A stretch of 64,000 nucleotides of DNA. Origin: Methanoculleus sp. SDB (GTDB lineage Archaea > Halobacteriota > Methanomicrobia > Methanomicrobiales > Methanomicrobiaceae). The position numbers and the translations under genes are program-made. The first letter of the stretch is position 1. Every line of letters begins with the position of its first letter. The notes beneath the pieces were generated by a model. That model did no database searches. It saw nothing but the letters and a program-made list of their open reading frames with translations, and had not been told where the DNA came from. The stretch is taken from NCBI GenBank assembly GCA_001412355.1, contig LKUD01000004.1:27489-91488 (forward strand), in the 5' to 3' direction. Below, piece by piece: positions 51,252 to 60,295 of this stretch.

Positions 51252-52298
51252 ATGCTCCGGATTGAAAACGTCTCCAAAGACCTTGGTGAGTTCAGACTGA
51301 AGAATGTCTCCCTTGATGTGAAAAATGGTGAATACATGGTTATCATCGGCCCGACGGGGGCGGGGAAGACAATTCTTCTGGAGACTGTCGCGGGCGTCTA
51401 CCCTCCAGACAGCGGGAATGTGCTTCTGCTGGGGAACGATATTACCCATCAGCCTCCGAAAGATCGTAACATCACCATGGTGTACCAGGATTACATGCTC
51501 TTTCCCCACCTGACCGTCGGGGAAAACATCGCTTTTGGCCTGAATAACCGCAAAGTGCCCAAAGATGAGAAAGAAAAAAGGGTAAGCGATGTTGCGGAAC
51601 TCTTCGGGATCGATCACCTTCTCCACCGGTACCCGGAAACATTGAGCGGAGGAGAACAGCAGAGGGCGGCGATTTCGCGTGCGATTATCCTTAACCCGGC
51701 AGTCCTGCTTCTCGATGAACCCCTGAGTGCACTGGACGGTCAGACACGCGAAAAACTGAGAAAGGAATTAAAACGCCTGCACACCATTTTCGGGACGACG
51801 ATCATCCACATCACGCATAATTTCGAGGAAGTATTTTCTCTTGCCGATCGTGTCGCCGTCATGAACAAAGGGGAAATTGTACAGATTGGAGAACCCGATG
51901 ATATTTTCAGGAGGCCCGAATCAGAGTTCATCGCACAGTTCGTGGGTGTTGAAAACCTCTTCAGGGGTGTGTGCAGGAAGGAAGGCGGAGAAGCGTACAT
52001 CGATGTGAACGGCCAGCGCATCGTGTCATCAACCTGCATGAACGGTGAGAGTGTTTATGCAAGTATCCGGCCCGAGGATATTTTCGTATCCAGAGAAACC
52101 CTCGATGCAAGTGCGCGTAACTCTTTTCAGGGGACGATTGTCGAAATTGTTGACAATGGTATGTTTATACGACTTACTGTCGATGCCGGAATTCCCTTCG
52201 TGGTCGTCGTGACCCGCCAGGGTTATGAAGCCATGAGTCTCACCATGGGAGAATCCGTTTACCTGACGTTCAAGGCAGGATCTGTCCACGTATTCTAA
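51252..52298 (+). CDS. modC: molybdate ABC transporter ATPase (ModC type)
   Basis: ABC ATPase of 348 aa. Walker A GPTGAGKTILLE (about 32-43), Q-loop VYQDYMLFPHLTV, signature LSGGEQQR, Walker B VLLLDEPLSALD and H-loop ITHNFEEV are intact. The C-terminal domain from about 230 (VENLFRGVCRKEGG, NSFQGTIVEIVDNGMFIRLTVDAG) is a TOBE-like oxyanion sensor. The ATG at 51252 follows taggagg. It closes the third importer cluster and is convergent with a winged-helix gene. Confidence 0.92.
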   Translation: MLRIENVSKDLGEFRLKNVSLDVKNGEYMVIIGPTGAGKTILLETVAGVYPPDSGNVLLLGNDITHQPPKDRNITMVYQDYMLFPHLTVGENIAFGLNNRKVPKDEKEKRVSDVAELFGIDHLLHRYPETLSGGEQQRAAISRAIILNPAVLLLDEPLSALDGQTREKLRKELKRLHTIFGTTIIHITHNFEEVFSLADRVAVMNKGEIVQIGEPDDIFRRPESEFIAQFVGVENLFRGVCRKEGGEAYIDVNGQRIVSSTCMNGESVYASIRPEDIFVSRETLDASARNSFQGTIVEIVDNGMFIRLTVDAGIPFVVVVTRQGYEAMSLTMGESVYLTFKAGSVHVF

Positions 52299-52357
52299 AA
52301 CAGACGACCTTTTCTGCCGGTGACCGGATAATGGTCTTCTTCCTCCGGGAGTAGTCG

Positions 52358-52723
52358 TCATGACATCCGGTCATCCGGTGAGCTGATGAGTGCCCGTCTC
52401 TGCAGGAGTGCAAACAGGTCATCACCGAGCACGACGTTCGCTTCTGCGGCATAATCATCTCTCATCTGCGAAAGAAGCATCCGGGTGCCGCGGGGTGTCG
52501 TTGAGATGCCGACGCGTTCTTTTCGCTGTATGAGGTTATTTTTTTCCATCTCCGCGAAATGCGGCAGGACATAGTAGTGGGGGACGCCAAGATAATCCGC
52601 CAGCCGCCGGGTCGTGGGAAGGCGGATGGCAATGCCGTCCGGGCCTGTCTGGAGCGCCACCTGATGGTCGAGTCGGAGCATGATCTCGATTGCTGCGGTG
52701 AGAAGAATGCTTTCGGAGAGCAT
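52358..52723 (-). CDS. winged-helix DNA-binding protein
   Basis: Protein of 121 aa. Residues about 10-85 give a winged helix: AAIEIMLRLDHQVALQ, IRLPTTRRLADYLGVPHYYVLPHFAEMEKNNLIQRKERVGIST, with a recognition helix around GVPHYYVLPHFAEME and a short wing. The C-terminal part is helical and acidic. No metal or oxyanion-binding domain (such as a MOP/TOBE domain of ModE) is attached. It lies between modC and the MOT1 permease, so it is a candidate local regulator of molybdate genes. This is inferred from position only. It follows a 74-aa conserved protein on the same strand. Confidence 0.72.
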   Translation of the reverse strand: MLSESILLTAAIEIMLRLDHQVALQTGPDGIAIRLPTTRRLADYLGVPHYYVLPHFAEMEKNNLIQRKERVGISTTPRGTRMLLSQMRDDYAAEANVVLGDDLFALLQRRALISSPDDRMS

Positions 52724-52756
52724 TATGCGAGAAAAAAATAGGTGTGATGTGTTTGC

Positions 52757-52981
52757 TTAATCCTTCATCGAGCCGTGTTTTTCCTCGGGCATCTGTTCGA
52801 GGTACACAAGTTCGGCACCGATATCCTTTGCAATCTGTTCGATCTCGGTTTTCCGGAAGTGGGTCGCCTCGATCTTGAAGTGCGCTCCCTGGCCGCCCGT
52901 CACCGCGACAACGCGGTATTTCGGCTGTTTTACCCCGCTTCCCACTTTCTGCCGTTCACGGACATAGATTTTTATTCCCAT
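52757..52981 (-). CDS. small conserved basic protein of unknown function
   Basis: Protein of 74 aa: MGIKIYVRERQKVGSGVKQP, a strand-rich middle (YRVVAVTGGQGAHFKIEATHF) and a helix with RKTEIEQIAKDIGAELVYLEQ. It has no Cys, signal peptide or membrane segment. Family not recognised; it looks like a small methanogen-conserved alpha/beta protein. A good ribosome site (gaggtga) precedes the ATG at 52981, and TATA-like ATTTATATG lies at about 53030-53038. The next gene on this strand is the winged-helix protein 33 bases downstream. Confidence 0.75.
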   Translation of the reverse strand: MGIKIYVRERQKVGSGVKQPKYRVVAVTGGQGAHFKIEATHFRKTEIEQIAKDIGAELVYLEQMPEEKHGSMKD

Positions 52982-53013
52982 ATCTGTTCACCTCTCAGGT
53001 ATGATACCAGTTG

Positions 53014-53030
53014 ATATGTGTCAAACATAT
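53014..53030 (-). promoter_or_regulatory. inverted repeat at promoter of 74-aa protein gene
   Basis: ATATGT (53014-53019) and ACATAT (53025-53030) form a 6-bp inverted repeat with a 5-base spacer directly downstream of the TATA-like box on the minus strand. A bound repressor would cover the transcription start. The gene downstream leads into the winged-helix gene. Confidence 0.35.
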
Positions 53031-53080
53031 AAATTTTTGCACCAGTCAGTGCCCGATGGAGGTATGTCCCCCCTCCGTTG

Positions 53081-54217
53081 TCAGGCACTTCCTGCGTTAC
53101 CCGGACGAGAGGTGCGCATGTGGAAAATCCATGCCATGATAAGCCCTGCAAGAAACGCGATTGTCATCGAGGAAAGCACGGCGACGATCCCCATAATCGC
53201 GGTGATAGCCATGGAGTCGGTTTTCAGCGCATTTTTCGCCAGTTCGATGGCGACGAAGACCAGCAGGGCGGCGAATACGCCCGGGGGAATACTCTGGATT
53301 GCTGCCGGAGATGCAAAAAAGAGGGCTGCACCGATGAGAATTATCCCCCCGATGATGTTCCCCGTCCCGGACCGTGCACCGAAACGGTAGTGTGCTGCAA
53401 GGCCCCCCGCACCGTGGCACATGGGAAATCCTCCGAGGGGAACAGAGATGAGATTCATCGCCCCGATGGTGATAGCGAGCCTGTCCGGTTCGATGTCGCG
53501 TTTGAATAAATCATGGGCGAGAAGCGCCGTTGCCAGTGTTGCATTGGTGAGAACAAGGGGAATTTGCGGGATAACCAGCTGCCAGGTTGCTGCGGGAACG
53601 GTGGATAACGATGGAAGGGTCAGGCGAAGCGGCTCGATCATATGCGCTTCCGGAACTCCTGTCGAGTTGACGGCGGCGCCGATGCCTATCACGATGACAA
53701 CCAACGCGGCAAGGTTGGGGATCTTCCGGCGTGTTCCGGCAAGAAAAAAAATGGCGATGATGCCAATCCCGAGAAACGCAAAAAACAGGTCTTTGAGGAG
53801 AAAAGGGATTGCAGTTTTCAGAAGGACGAGCGCAAGGCCCAGCTGAATGCCGCGGACCACGTATTCGGGAATCCGATCCCGCATGAAGCGCATCCCTCCG
53901 AGGATCCCGATCAGGAGAGTAAATACCCCTATCAGCACTCCGGCGGTCACGATCTCACTATAGGCGAGCCCTTCTGCAATTACGATGGCACCCATCGCTT
54001 TCATCGGCTCGACGGGCACAGGTAGCCGGTAAATCACCCCGGAAAGGATATACCAGATACCGAAGAAGAGGAGAATCTGACCGAGATTTACATCGGAAAC
54101 CAACGCAACGCCGAGTACGATGGGAAGCACCGTCCCGAAATTTCCGATCGACCCGGCAGCCTCCTCAGGGGAAATCCGGAAGGCAGGCACCTTACCGGAC
54201 ACCTCTCTGTCGGTCAC
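53081..54217 (-). CDS. MOT1-family molybdate/sulfate permease
   Basis: Polytopic membrane protein (378 aa, about ten helices) of the MOT1 molybdate transporter family (SulP-related). The two family signatures are LPVPVEPMKAMGAIVIAEG near residues 65-83 and GGFPMCHGAGGLAAHYRFGARSG near 263-285. MOT1 proteins import molybdate with high affinity in plants, algae and some prokaryotes; sulfate is the main alternative. Start is GTG at 54217. This is a fourth possible oxyanion import system within 12 kb, encoded on the strand opposite the three ABC importers. Confidence 0.85.
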   Translation of the reverse strand: MTDREVSGKVPAFRISPEEAAGSIGNFGTVLPIVLGVALVSDVNLGQILLFFGIWYILSGVIYRLPVPVEPMKAMGAIVIAEGLAYSEIVTAGVLIGVFTLLIGILGGMRFMRDRIPEYVVRGIQLGLALVLLKTAIPFLLKDLFFAFLGIGIIAIFFLAGTRRKIPNLAALVVIVIGIGAAVNSTGVPEAHMIEPLRLTLPSLSTVPAATWQLVIPQIPLVLTNATLATALLAHDLFKRDIEPDRLAITIGAMNLISVPLGGFPMCHGAGGLAAHYRFGARSGTGNIIGGIILIGAALFFASPAAIQSIPPGVFAALLVFVAIELAKNALKTDSMAITAIMGIVAVLSSMTIAFLAGLIMAWIFHMRTSRPGNAGSA

Positions 54218-54391
54218 GGGGAAGTCTCCGCAGCCTTCGTGTCGAGGGGGTTTTCAGCGTCGGGGGTGTACATGAAATAAACACATGTGGTATCCTCTTT
54301 GTCCGGATTAAAGGTATTTATCTCACGCCCGAAAAATCTCTGCCCGTTTTCTCCGGGATCTTCCTTTTCAATAGTTTTATCTGTCGCGTCA

Positions 54392-54592
54392 ATGAATGAA
54401 ATTCTAATGGTTCTTCTCACCGAAGTCTTCATCTACGGTATGATAGGCTTTCTTACATTCGTCATCGGTCTGCTTGCCGGATACCTGGCGATGACCCGCT
54501 ACTATCGGAAACGGTTTATGCGGGTCGCTGCGGCATGCCGCGATGTCGACTCAATTGAGCCTCTCCTTGACGAACTTGAAAGAGAATCCTGA
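54392..54592 (+). CDS. small single-helix membrane protein, copy A of tandem pair
   Basis: Protein of 66 aa, family not recognised. One long hydrophobic helix (FIYGMIGFLTFVIGLLAGYLA, with another short hydrophobic start) is followed by RYYRKRFMRVAAACRDVDSIEPLLDELERES. The C-terminal IEPLLDELE recurs as IAPILVELE in the next gene, and both have a Tyr/Arg/Lys-rich patch after the helix, so they are diverged tandem copies. The ATG at 54392 fits the start of the hydrophobic segment. Confidence 0.7.
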   Translation: MNEILMVLLTEVFIYGMIGFLTFVIGLLAGYLAMTRYYRKRFMRVAAACRDVDSIEPLLDELERES

Positions 54593-54603
54593 GAAGTTGC
54601 CTG

Positions 54604-54798
54604 GTGACCCGAATGATTGATCCGATAAATTACCTTCTGATAGCAATAACTGCATGCTGCTTCGGCCTGCTTGTCGGCTTTCAGGTGACGCATATCTATT
54701 ACTGCCGCAAACTGACGAAACTTGCAAAACGGTCGGTCAATACCGGTACGATCGCCCCCATTCTTGTCGAACTGGAGGCCGGCGGTCAGTCGGAATGA
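54604..54798 (+). CDS. small single-helix membrane protein, copy B of tandem pair
   Basis: Protein of 61-64 aa with one membrane helix (NYLLIAITACCFGLLVGFQVT), then YYCRKLTKLAKRSVNTGTIAPILVELEAGGQSE. The layout matches the gene 11 bases upstream. Start could be GTG at 54604 or ATG at 54613. A Cys pair lies in the helix and one more Cys just after it. Function unknown; they may form a small membrane complex. Confidence 0.68.
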   Translation: MTRMIDPINYLLIAITACCFGLLVGFQVTHIYYCRKLTKLAKRSVNTGTIAPILVELEAGGQSE

Positions 54799-54846
54799 CG
54801 GTAGGAAACGTGGTTTATAAGGGGGATGCGCCTCCACTATACTGAT

Positions 54847-55626
54847 ATGAGGGTGACCGTTCTCGCAAGCGGGAGCAAAGGGAATTGTATTTATATCGAA
54901 GGTGAATCTGGGGCACTTCTCGTCGATGCAGGACTTTCGGGACGCCAGATAAGAACCCGGCTTCTGGCATGCGGCGGCAGGGAAGATTTCATCCGGGCGA
55001 TTCTCGTAACCCATGAGCACACTGATCACATACGTGGTGTCGACACCCTGGCACGACACCTCGATGTGCCTGTCATGGCGACGGAAGGTACACTGCATGA
55101 TTTTCTGAATAACCGCCGCGCGTCGGTAAAACCGATCCGGCATTCCGCCTGCAGTTCGGGCATGACGTATTCGGTATCTGATTTTTCCGTTACACCGTTT
55201 TCCGTTTTCCATGACGCTGCCGAACCCTGTGGTTTCCTCATCCGTGAAGGTGATTCGGTGCTCGGGTGCTGCACCGATACGGGTTGTGTGAGCGAGCAGA
55301 TGCTCTCCTGCCTGAAAAAATGCGACGCACTGGTCCTTGAAAGTAATCACTGTCCCCTGATGCTTGAAAACGGCCCGTATCCCGCTTTTCTAAAACGCCG
55401 CATCCGTGACGCAAAACGCGGGCACCTCTCCAATACGGCAAGCGCCGCCTGCCTCGGAAGGCTCGCGGATACGATGCATACTGCCGTGCTTGCCCACCTC
55501 AGCGAAGTAAACAATACCCCGGAACGGGCGCAGACAAGCGCCGTACGGGGGCTTGGTCTGTATGCAGGATCAATCGGTCTTCATGTCGCGGGACAGCATG
55601 AGGTTTCGGAGACGATAGTCCTGTGA
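54847..55626 (+). CDS. metallo-beta-lactamase-fold hydrolase (YycJ/WalJ-like)
   Basis: MBL-fold protein of 259 aa. It starts MRVTVLASGSKGNCIYIEG, and the metal site is VTHEHTDHIRG (HxHxDH, about residue 57-62), with later ligands in FSVFHDAAEPCG, CTDTG and LESNH. The pattern is that of YycJ-like phosphodiesterases/nucleases, related to RNase Z. The ATG at 54847 starts at the first core strand; one 21 bases upstream is possible. It lies 27 bases before the DNA ligase gene, supporting a DNA or RNA processing role. Confidence 0.87.
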   Translation: MRVTVLASGSKGNCIYIEGESGALLVDAGLSGRQIRTRLLACGGREDFIRAILVTHEHTDHIRGVDTLARHLDVPVMATEGTLHDFLNNRRASVKPIRHSACSSGMTYSVSDFSVTPFSVFHDAAEPCGFLIREGDSVLGCCTDTGCVSEQMLSCLKKCDALVLESNHCPLMLENGPYPAFLKRRIRDAKRGHLSNTASAACLGRLADTMHTAVLAHLSEVNNTPERAQTSAVRGLGLYAGSIGLHVAGQHEVSETIVL

Positions 55627-55653
55627 CCGTACCCGTTTCGGAGGATAGGATCA

Positions 55654-57297
55654 ATGCTGTTCAGTGAATTTTCCCGTCTGTGTACACGGCTCGAGGCAAT
55701 CCCGGGAAGGCTCGAGATGATCGATATCCTGCAGAGGGAGCTTCCATCCCTGAGCGAAGGAGAACTGCCCGTATTTGTGCGGTTTATCATGGGGAGAATA
55801 TTTCCTGACTGGCGGCCGGAAAAGGTCGGCGTAGGCCCGAACCTCCTCTATGAAGGCGTTGCATACGTTGCCGGGATAAAGAAGGAGTCGGTTGTTGAGA
55901 CCATTAACCAGGAAGGGGACGTGGGCCGTGCAGTGGAGGCTATCCTCGCAACCAAAGAACAGACATCATTTTTCACGACCGCCCTCAAGCTTGAGGAGGT
56001 GTATCGTGATTTCACCTACATCGCCGGTGTGGGCGGATCCCGCTCCCAGCGGGAAAAACTGAAGGTCATCCGGAGACTTTTTGCCAATGCCCAGCCTGTG
56101 GAAGGGAAATATCTTGCACGGCTTCTCCTCGGCGAACTTCGAATCGGGATTGGGGAAGGAAATATTCGCGATGCGATTGCCCGCGCATTCGAAGTACCGT
56201 CTGTTCTGGTTGAGCACGCCTACCAGGCGCGCAATGATCTCGGTGAGGTGGCACTACTCGCACGTGATGGTGCCGAAGCGCTTTCAGGAGTCAGTATTGA
56301 GCTGTTCAGGCCGGTAAAGATGATGCTGGCCCAACAAGGGAGCATCGGGACAATGCTGGAAGAACACGGCGCCGTGGCGGCGGAGATGAAGTATGACGGG
56401 AGCAGGTTTCAATTCCACAAAAAGGGGGGTGAGTGCCGGATATATTCCCGGAAACTCGAAGATGTGACTCATGCGCTCCCCGATATCGTACGGGCGCTTG
56501 CCGGGGCGACGAAACATGATGTCATCCTGGATGGTGAGGTGATTGCGATCAGGGACGGAAAACCGCTTCCCTTCCAGTTCGTTCTTCGCCGCTTCAGGAG
56601 AAAACACGATCTTAACCTTCATATTGACGAAATCACGATGATTCCCTGGGTGTTCGATCTTCTGTATCTCGACGGAACCACATTTATCGATGCGACACTG
56701 GCAGAACGGCGGATCCAGCTCGAAGCGGTACTCGGCGACCATATCGCTCCTCAGCTGGTGAGCAATAATGCTGACGAGGTCGAGGCATTTTACCGGGAAG
56801 CGCTTGAAAACGGACACGAAGGAATTATGATCAAGGCCCCGTCCTCGACCTACACTCCGGGTGTCAGAGGGAAAAACTGGGTTAAGATAAAACCTGCGGT
56901 TGATACGCTCGATCTAGCCGTGATAGGGGCTGAATGGGGGGAAGGGCGGCGTGCGAAGCTCTATGGATCATTTTTACTCGCATGCCGGGATTCCGGGGAA
57001 TTCATTCCGGTCAGTAAGGTTGCGACTGGCTTTTCGGACGAGATGCTCGCCATCATGTTTGATCTGCTCAAGGATACGGTTCTCTCGACATCAGGCAAGG
57101 AAATTCTGTTCGAGCCCTCCCTGGTCATTGAGGTGGGATATGCTGAGATCCAGCGCAGCCCGAATTATTCCGGAGGATACGCTCTCCGCTTTCCCCGGTT
57201 TATACGCCTGCGCGATGATAAAAGTGTGGATGATGTGGAGAGTCTCGCACAGATTGGGGAACGCTATAGTTCACAGCTTACTTCTGTAAAACCCTGA
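55654..57297 (+). CDS. lig: ATP-dependent DNA ligase
   Basis: Archaeal DNA ligase I-type enzyme (547 aa) that seals nicks. The N-terminal DNA-binding domain covers about residues 1-215. The adenylylated Lys is residue 246 in [11 protein letters not shown] (motif I). Further nucleotidyltransferase motifs are [44 protein letters not shown] and KNWVKIKP. The C-terminal OB domain runs from about 420 and ends with [15 protein letters not shown]. Length is normal. Its 3' end overlaps the next gene by 20 bases in antisense. Confidence 0.97.
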   Translation: MLFSEFSRLCTRLEAIPGRLEMIDILQRELPSLSEGELPVFVRFIMGRIFPDWRPEKVGVGPNLLYEGVAYVAGIKKESVVETINQEGDVGRAVEAILATKEQTSFFTTALKLEEVYRDFTYIAGVGGSRSQREKLKVIRRLFANAQPVEGKYLARLLLGELRIGIGEGNIRDAIARAFEVPSVLVEHAYQARNDLGEVALLARDGAEALSGVSIELFRPVKMMLAQQGSIGTMLEEHGAVAAEMKYDGSRFQFHKKGGECRIYSRKLEDVTHALPDIVRALAGATKHDVILDGEVIAIRDGKPLPFQFVLRRFRRKHDLNLHIDEITMIPWVFDLLYLDGTTFIDATLAERRIQLEAVLGDHIAPQLVSNNADEVEAFYREALENGHEGIMIKAPSSTYTPGVRGKNWVKIKPAVDTLDLAVIGAEWGEGRRAKLYGSFLLACRDSGEFIPVSKVATGFSDEMLAIMFDLLKDTVLSTSGKEILFEPSLVIEVGYAEIQRSPNYSGGYALRFPRFIRLRDDKSVDDVESLAQIGERYSSQLTSVKP

Positions 57298-58030
57298 AAA
57301 CCTGGCGGTTTTCATCTCCTTCCACATATGCATAATAATCATAGGCATATCCTTCTATATTGGAAAATTTCACTTCTCCGTTGAAGTCGGTAAATTTGGT
57401 GTGAAATTTTATGCCCTGCCGCTGTTTCAGGACAACCTTCACATCGGGTGCCGGTTTATCGTCGTCGCGCCGCAGGACCTTGAACGTGAGCGTGGGATTG
57501 AGAGGTTCGAGCTGTTCTTTACCATCCTGGCCCTTTGAAATGGCCCCACTTGCCGTCGGCATGCCGCTTGTGTCGATAAATTGGGTGCCGTGGATCAAAA
57601 TGATGAGGTAGAAACCCACCAGGAACATCAACAGCCCCGTTCCGCCGGTAATGATGATGCCAAAGGCGATATTGGCGGGGAAGAAATTGAGAAGGAAATA
57701 ATATGCGCTCTGAAACGTCATGATATCCCCGACAATGTAGAGCAGCACGAGAATATCGATGATAACCAGAATACTGCCGGCACCGACCATTAAAAAGGCG
57801 ACAATCGTTCCGAGGATGGTGAATGCCGATGACCGTTTTCTCGTTGTCCGCTTTCTGCGGAAAATCCTGTACAGCAGAACCAAAAACACATTGATGAATA
57901 GTATCCCCGCAAGAAAAATGGTGAAATAGTCATTCTGCGTAAGGGCCTCTGCCGAATCGACTGCCTGAACGCCGCTCGCAAGTCCCGTTGCCGTAATCAG
58001 AAGCAGACCGTTCCTGAGCCTGTTTATCAT
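57278..58030 (-). CDS. membrane protein with extracytoplasmic-type C-terminal beta domain
   Basis: Protein of 250 aa, family not recognised. A signal-like N-terminus ([20 protein letters not shown]) is followed by about four membrane helices (residues 35-150). After a linker the C-terminal 85 residues look like a beta-sandwich of the carboxypeptidase-regulatory/Ig type ([27 protein letters not shown]...[27 protein letters not shown]). The [14 protein letters not shown] pattern is typical of such modules. Likely a membrane-anchored surface protein in archaea with an S-layer. Confidence 0.75.
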   Translation of the reverse strand: MINRLRNGLLLITATGLASGVQAVDSAEALTQNDYFTIFLAGILFINVFLVLLYRIFRRKRTTRKRSSAFTILGTIVAFLMVGAGSILVIIDILVLLYIVGDIMTFQSAYYFLLNFFPANIAFGIIITGGTGLLMFLVGFYLIILIHGTQFIDTSGMPTASGAISKGQDGKEQLEPLNPTLTFKVLRRDDDKPAPDVKVVLKQRQGIKFHTKFTDFNGEVKFSNIEGYAYDYYAYVEGDENRQVFRVLQK

Positions 58031-58075
58031 TATTCTCTTTATTGATTTATGAGATATTAAGAGATTACCGATGCA

Positions 58076-59233
58076 TTACTCGGATGATATAAAATCGAAA
58101 AGGGTCTTCTGGGTTTTTATCGTCCTGATATGCGTGCTGGCCGCGATCCAGTCGGGTGATCCGAGAAGTGTGGTTATTGTACGGGTGGCCGTTTCGATAT
58201 CAGGACAGCAAAGAGGTTGCGTCTTCAGCGCAACGCGTGCAGCCTCCCGGATAACCCAGGTACCAAGCGGAGCCCAGTAATCGTCGGAAACACGCCTGAT
58301 AACAATAGCTGACGCCATACGGCCCGTTTGTTCCAGGTAATCGAGCACAGCGAGCCGCGCCGAATAATATGCACCTGCAATCGGCGAATAGCCGCTTTTT
58401 CTCTCTCTCTCGCCATCTCTGATGATTGAGTCCTTCTCTCCACCCCAGAGGCTGTTTTTTTCCCAGATCTCTATCATTTCATATGACCAGGGGCCGGGAA
58501 CGAGCAGGCAGATGATCAGATTGCCATAGAGGGTTTTCGCGTGGATGCGGATGCCGTCCTGAATGGGATTGTGCCCTATCCGCTGTTTCAGCCCCGCTGC
58601 AATCATATCATCAACGGCAGTAATCGCCCAGCGCGTCGGTACGATATGCCGCCGTATACCGAGCAGGCCGGACGTAAGGAGTTGCTGGATGCGGTGGACA
58701 TCAACCTTCTCGCGGTACAACTGATTGACTGCCTCAGTCGCCCGCAAATCCGTATCCGACGTCACCCGTTCAACAGGTCGTTCGACACGAGCATTATCCA
58801 GTACCTCAATGGTTTTCATGCTTCCGTACAGGCCGATGGGAGCGAGTGTCCCGTCAAACGTGAGGTTGAAGTGCACAGGCTTTTCAAATTCAACTTCAAC
58901 ATCAACGGGCCTGCTTGAGAGTGCGATCTCTTGCATCGGTTCGTAGGAGAATGATGTCTCAGCAGTCCCGCGGATTGTCTGCGCTCTCATCCGCACGATA
59001 TCCTCGATACCGAAATTCCCGCGGATCCAGTCTTCAGGATTGTCGCTTCCGCCGGTGAGCAGCGGTCCCCCCAGTACCCGGGGATATCCTCTGCTACCCA
59101 CAAAAACAGACGGGGCCCCTCCCATATAGGATGATGACGGCCTGACGGAAAGGCTCGCGTAAAATCGGCTGGTGACGGGGCACCGCGAAAGCCCGCAGAA
59201 GCCCCGCCCCTTGCACGTGCTGCATTCTTTCAT
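58076..59233 (-). CDS. nreA: Nre family DNA repair protein with PCNA-binding tail
   Basis: Archaeal Nre-type protein (385 aa), implicated in DNA damage repair with PCNA. The N-terminal zinc-finger-like motif is CSTCKGRGFCGLSRCP (Cys4, 7, 13 and 18), followed by the conserved SSSYMGGAPSVFVGSRGYP and GTLAPIGLYGS regions and later SGYSPIAGAYYSARLAVLDYL. The C-terminus ends QKTLFDFISSE, a PCNA-interacting peptide. The ATG at 59233 overlaps the preceding DUF2117 gene by 4 bases. Confidence 0.9.
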   Translation of the reverse strand: MKECSTCKGRGFCGLSRCPVTSRFYASLSVRPSSSYMGGAPSVFVGSRGYPRVLGGPLLTGGSDNPEDWIRGNFGIEDIVRMRAQTIRGTAETSFSYEPMQEIALSSRPVDVEVEFEKPVHFNLTFDGTLAPIGLYGSMKTIEVLDNARVERPVERVTSDTDLRATEAVNQLYREKVDVHRIQQLLTSGLLGIRRHIVPTRWAITAVDDMIAAGLKQRIGHNPIQDGIRIHAKTLYGNLIICLLVPGPWSYEMIEIWEKNSLWGGEKDSIIRDGERERKSGYSPIAGAYYSARLAVLDYLEQTGRMASAIVIRRVSDDYWAPLGTWVIREAARVALKTQPLCCPDIETATRTITTLLGSPDWIAASTHIRTIKTQKTLFDFISSE

Positions 59234-60294
59234 GAAGAGTAACGACGATCAATCATGATTGTGATCCTGTTGCCGAGGTGTCCGAGCGCTTCCTCCACCC
59301 ACGTATCCCACCGGTAGTCTGCCCCGGTGACATGCAGGGCGAGTTCTGCGCCCACATCATCATCCCGTTCGTGGAGGGTCCTTACAACGACGGATCCCGG
59401 CGAAAAGGCAGGAGGGACAATCCCGTCGCCATCGCCATCCACCACGCCGAAGACGGGTAAACCGTGGTGACTGCAGATATGGCCGCAGATTGCCGTCGTG
59501 TCGTCACCGATCGCGAGCACACCGCAGACATCACATCCAACATTATCATATATCGTATGCCCCGCATGGTCGATGACTGCGATCCTGCCGTTCTGCACCC
59601 CGCGGGCTCCTGAGGCCGGGGAAACTGAACGGACCGCGCCGCTCTTGCACCATGCAGTCGACAGATCGGGCGTTCCTTGGCGGAGAACCTTTTCGATGCC
59701 GTGCGGTTTCAATATCAGCCCGGATCCGGCTGAAATCGTTCCGTTTCCGGACTCGATTACCGCTGTTTCTGCCGTGGCGAACCCGATAACCGTACCGTTG
59801 ACAAATACCGGCTCTCCCGGACGACACCCACGGATAAGTCTCATCTCTGTGTTTTCCGGGGGGGAGGCAGTCGCGTATTCAAGCGCGTATCCCGTACTTT
59901 TTGCAAGTGCCGTGGCGAGTTCGCGGTCACCGCCGTTCCAGAGATATATGGTGCCTGACGAGATTTCGATATGGACAAGGCCCTGGTCGCCGGGGAGGCG
60001 CGATGCGATGATCTCTCCGAACACCCTCCCCGAATCCGGTGTTTTTCCATAGTTGACAAGGTAAGGGCGCATCTCTTTTTGCATCTCCCCGATAATGGCC
60101 GAAGGTGGTTTGCATGGACATTCAAAGGGGATTCCCTGCTCCTCTGCAGCCGTCCGTGCCATAACGCCCGCGACAATCAGGCGTTCGGGGGCGAGGGCGG
60201 GGATAAGGCGGGCGACATCTCCCGTGTCGAACGCATGAGGGCCATGGACGATCATCGTACCTCCGGCTTGCAGAACATCCGGGAATAGGGTCAT
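59230..60294 (-). CDS. DUF2117 family protein
   Basis: Protein of 354 aa that I assign to the methanogen DUF2117 family. The N-terminal part has a Rossmann-like start (GGTMIVHGPHAFDTGDVARL), and a C-terminal third contains CDVCGVLAIGDDTTAICGHICSHHGLPVFGVVDGDGDG, with several Cys and His suggestive of metal or nucleotide binding. Function unknown. The ATG at 60294 directly follows the AIM24-like gene and its stop overlaps nreA, so the three are co-translated. The link to Nre may point to DNA repair or nucleotide metabolism. Confidence 0.72.
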   Translation of the reverse strand: MTLFPDVLQAGGTMIVHGPHAFDTGDVARLIPALAPERLIVAGVMARTAAEEQGIPFECPCKPPSAIIGEMQKEMRPYLVNYGKTPDSGRVFGEIIASRLPGDQGLVHIEISSGTIYLWNGGDRELATALAKSTGYALEYATASPPENTEMRLIRGCRPGEPVFVNGTVIGFATAETAVIESGNGTISAGSGLILKPHGIEKVLRQGTPDLSTAWCKSGAVRSVSPASGARGVQNGRIAVIDHAGHTIYDNVGCDVCGVLAIGDDTTAICGHICSHHGLPVFGVVDGDGDGIVPPAFSPGSVVVRTLHERDDDVGAELALHVTGADYRWDTWVEEALGHLGNRITIMIDRRYSS

Positions 60295-60295
60295 A

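Noticed and set aside
54214..54432. Possible 72-codon gene ahead of the MOT1 permease (stop overlaps its GTG)
   Set aside because: Its start lies inside the divergent small membrane protein gene, it has no ribosome site and no recognisable pattern; kept out for lack of support although the GTGA overlap is suggestive.
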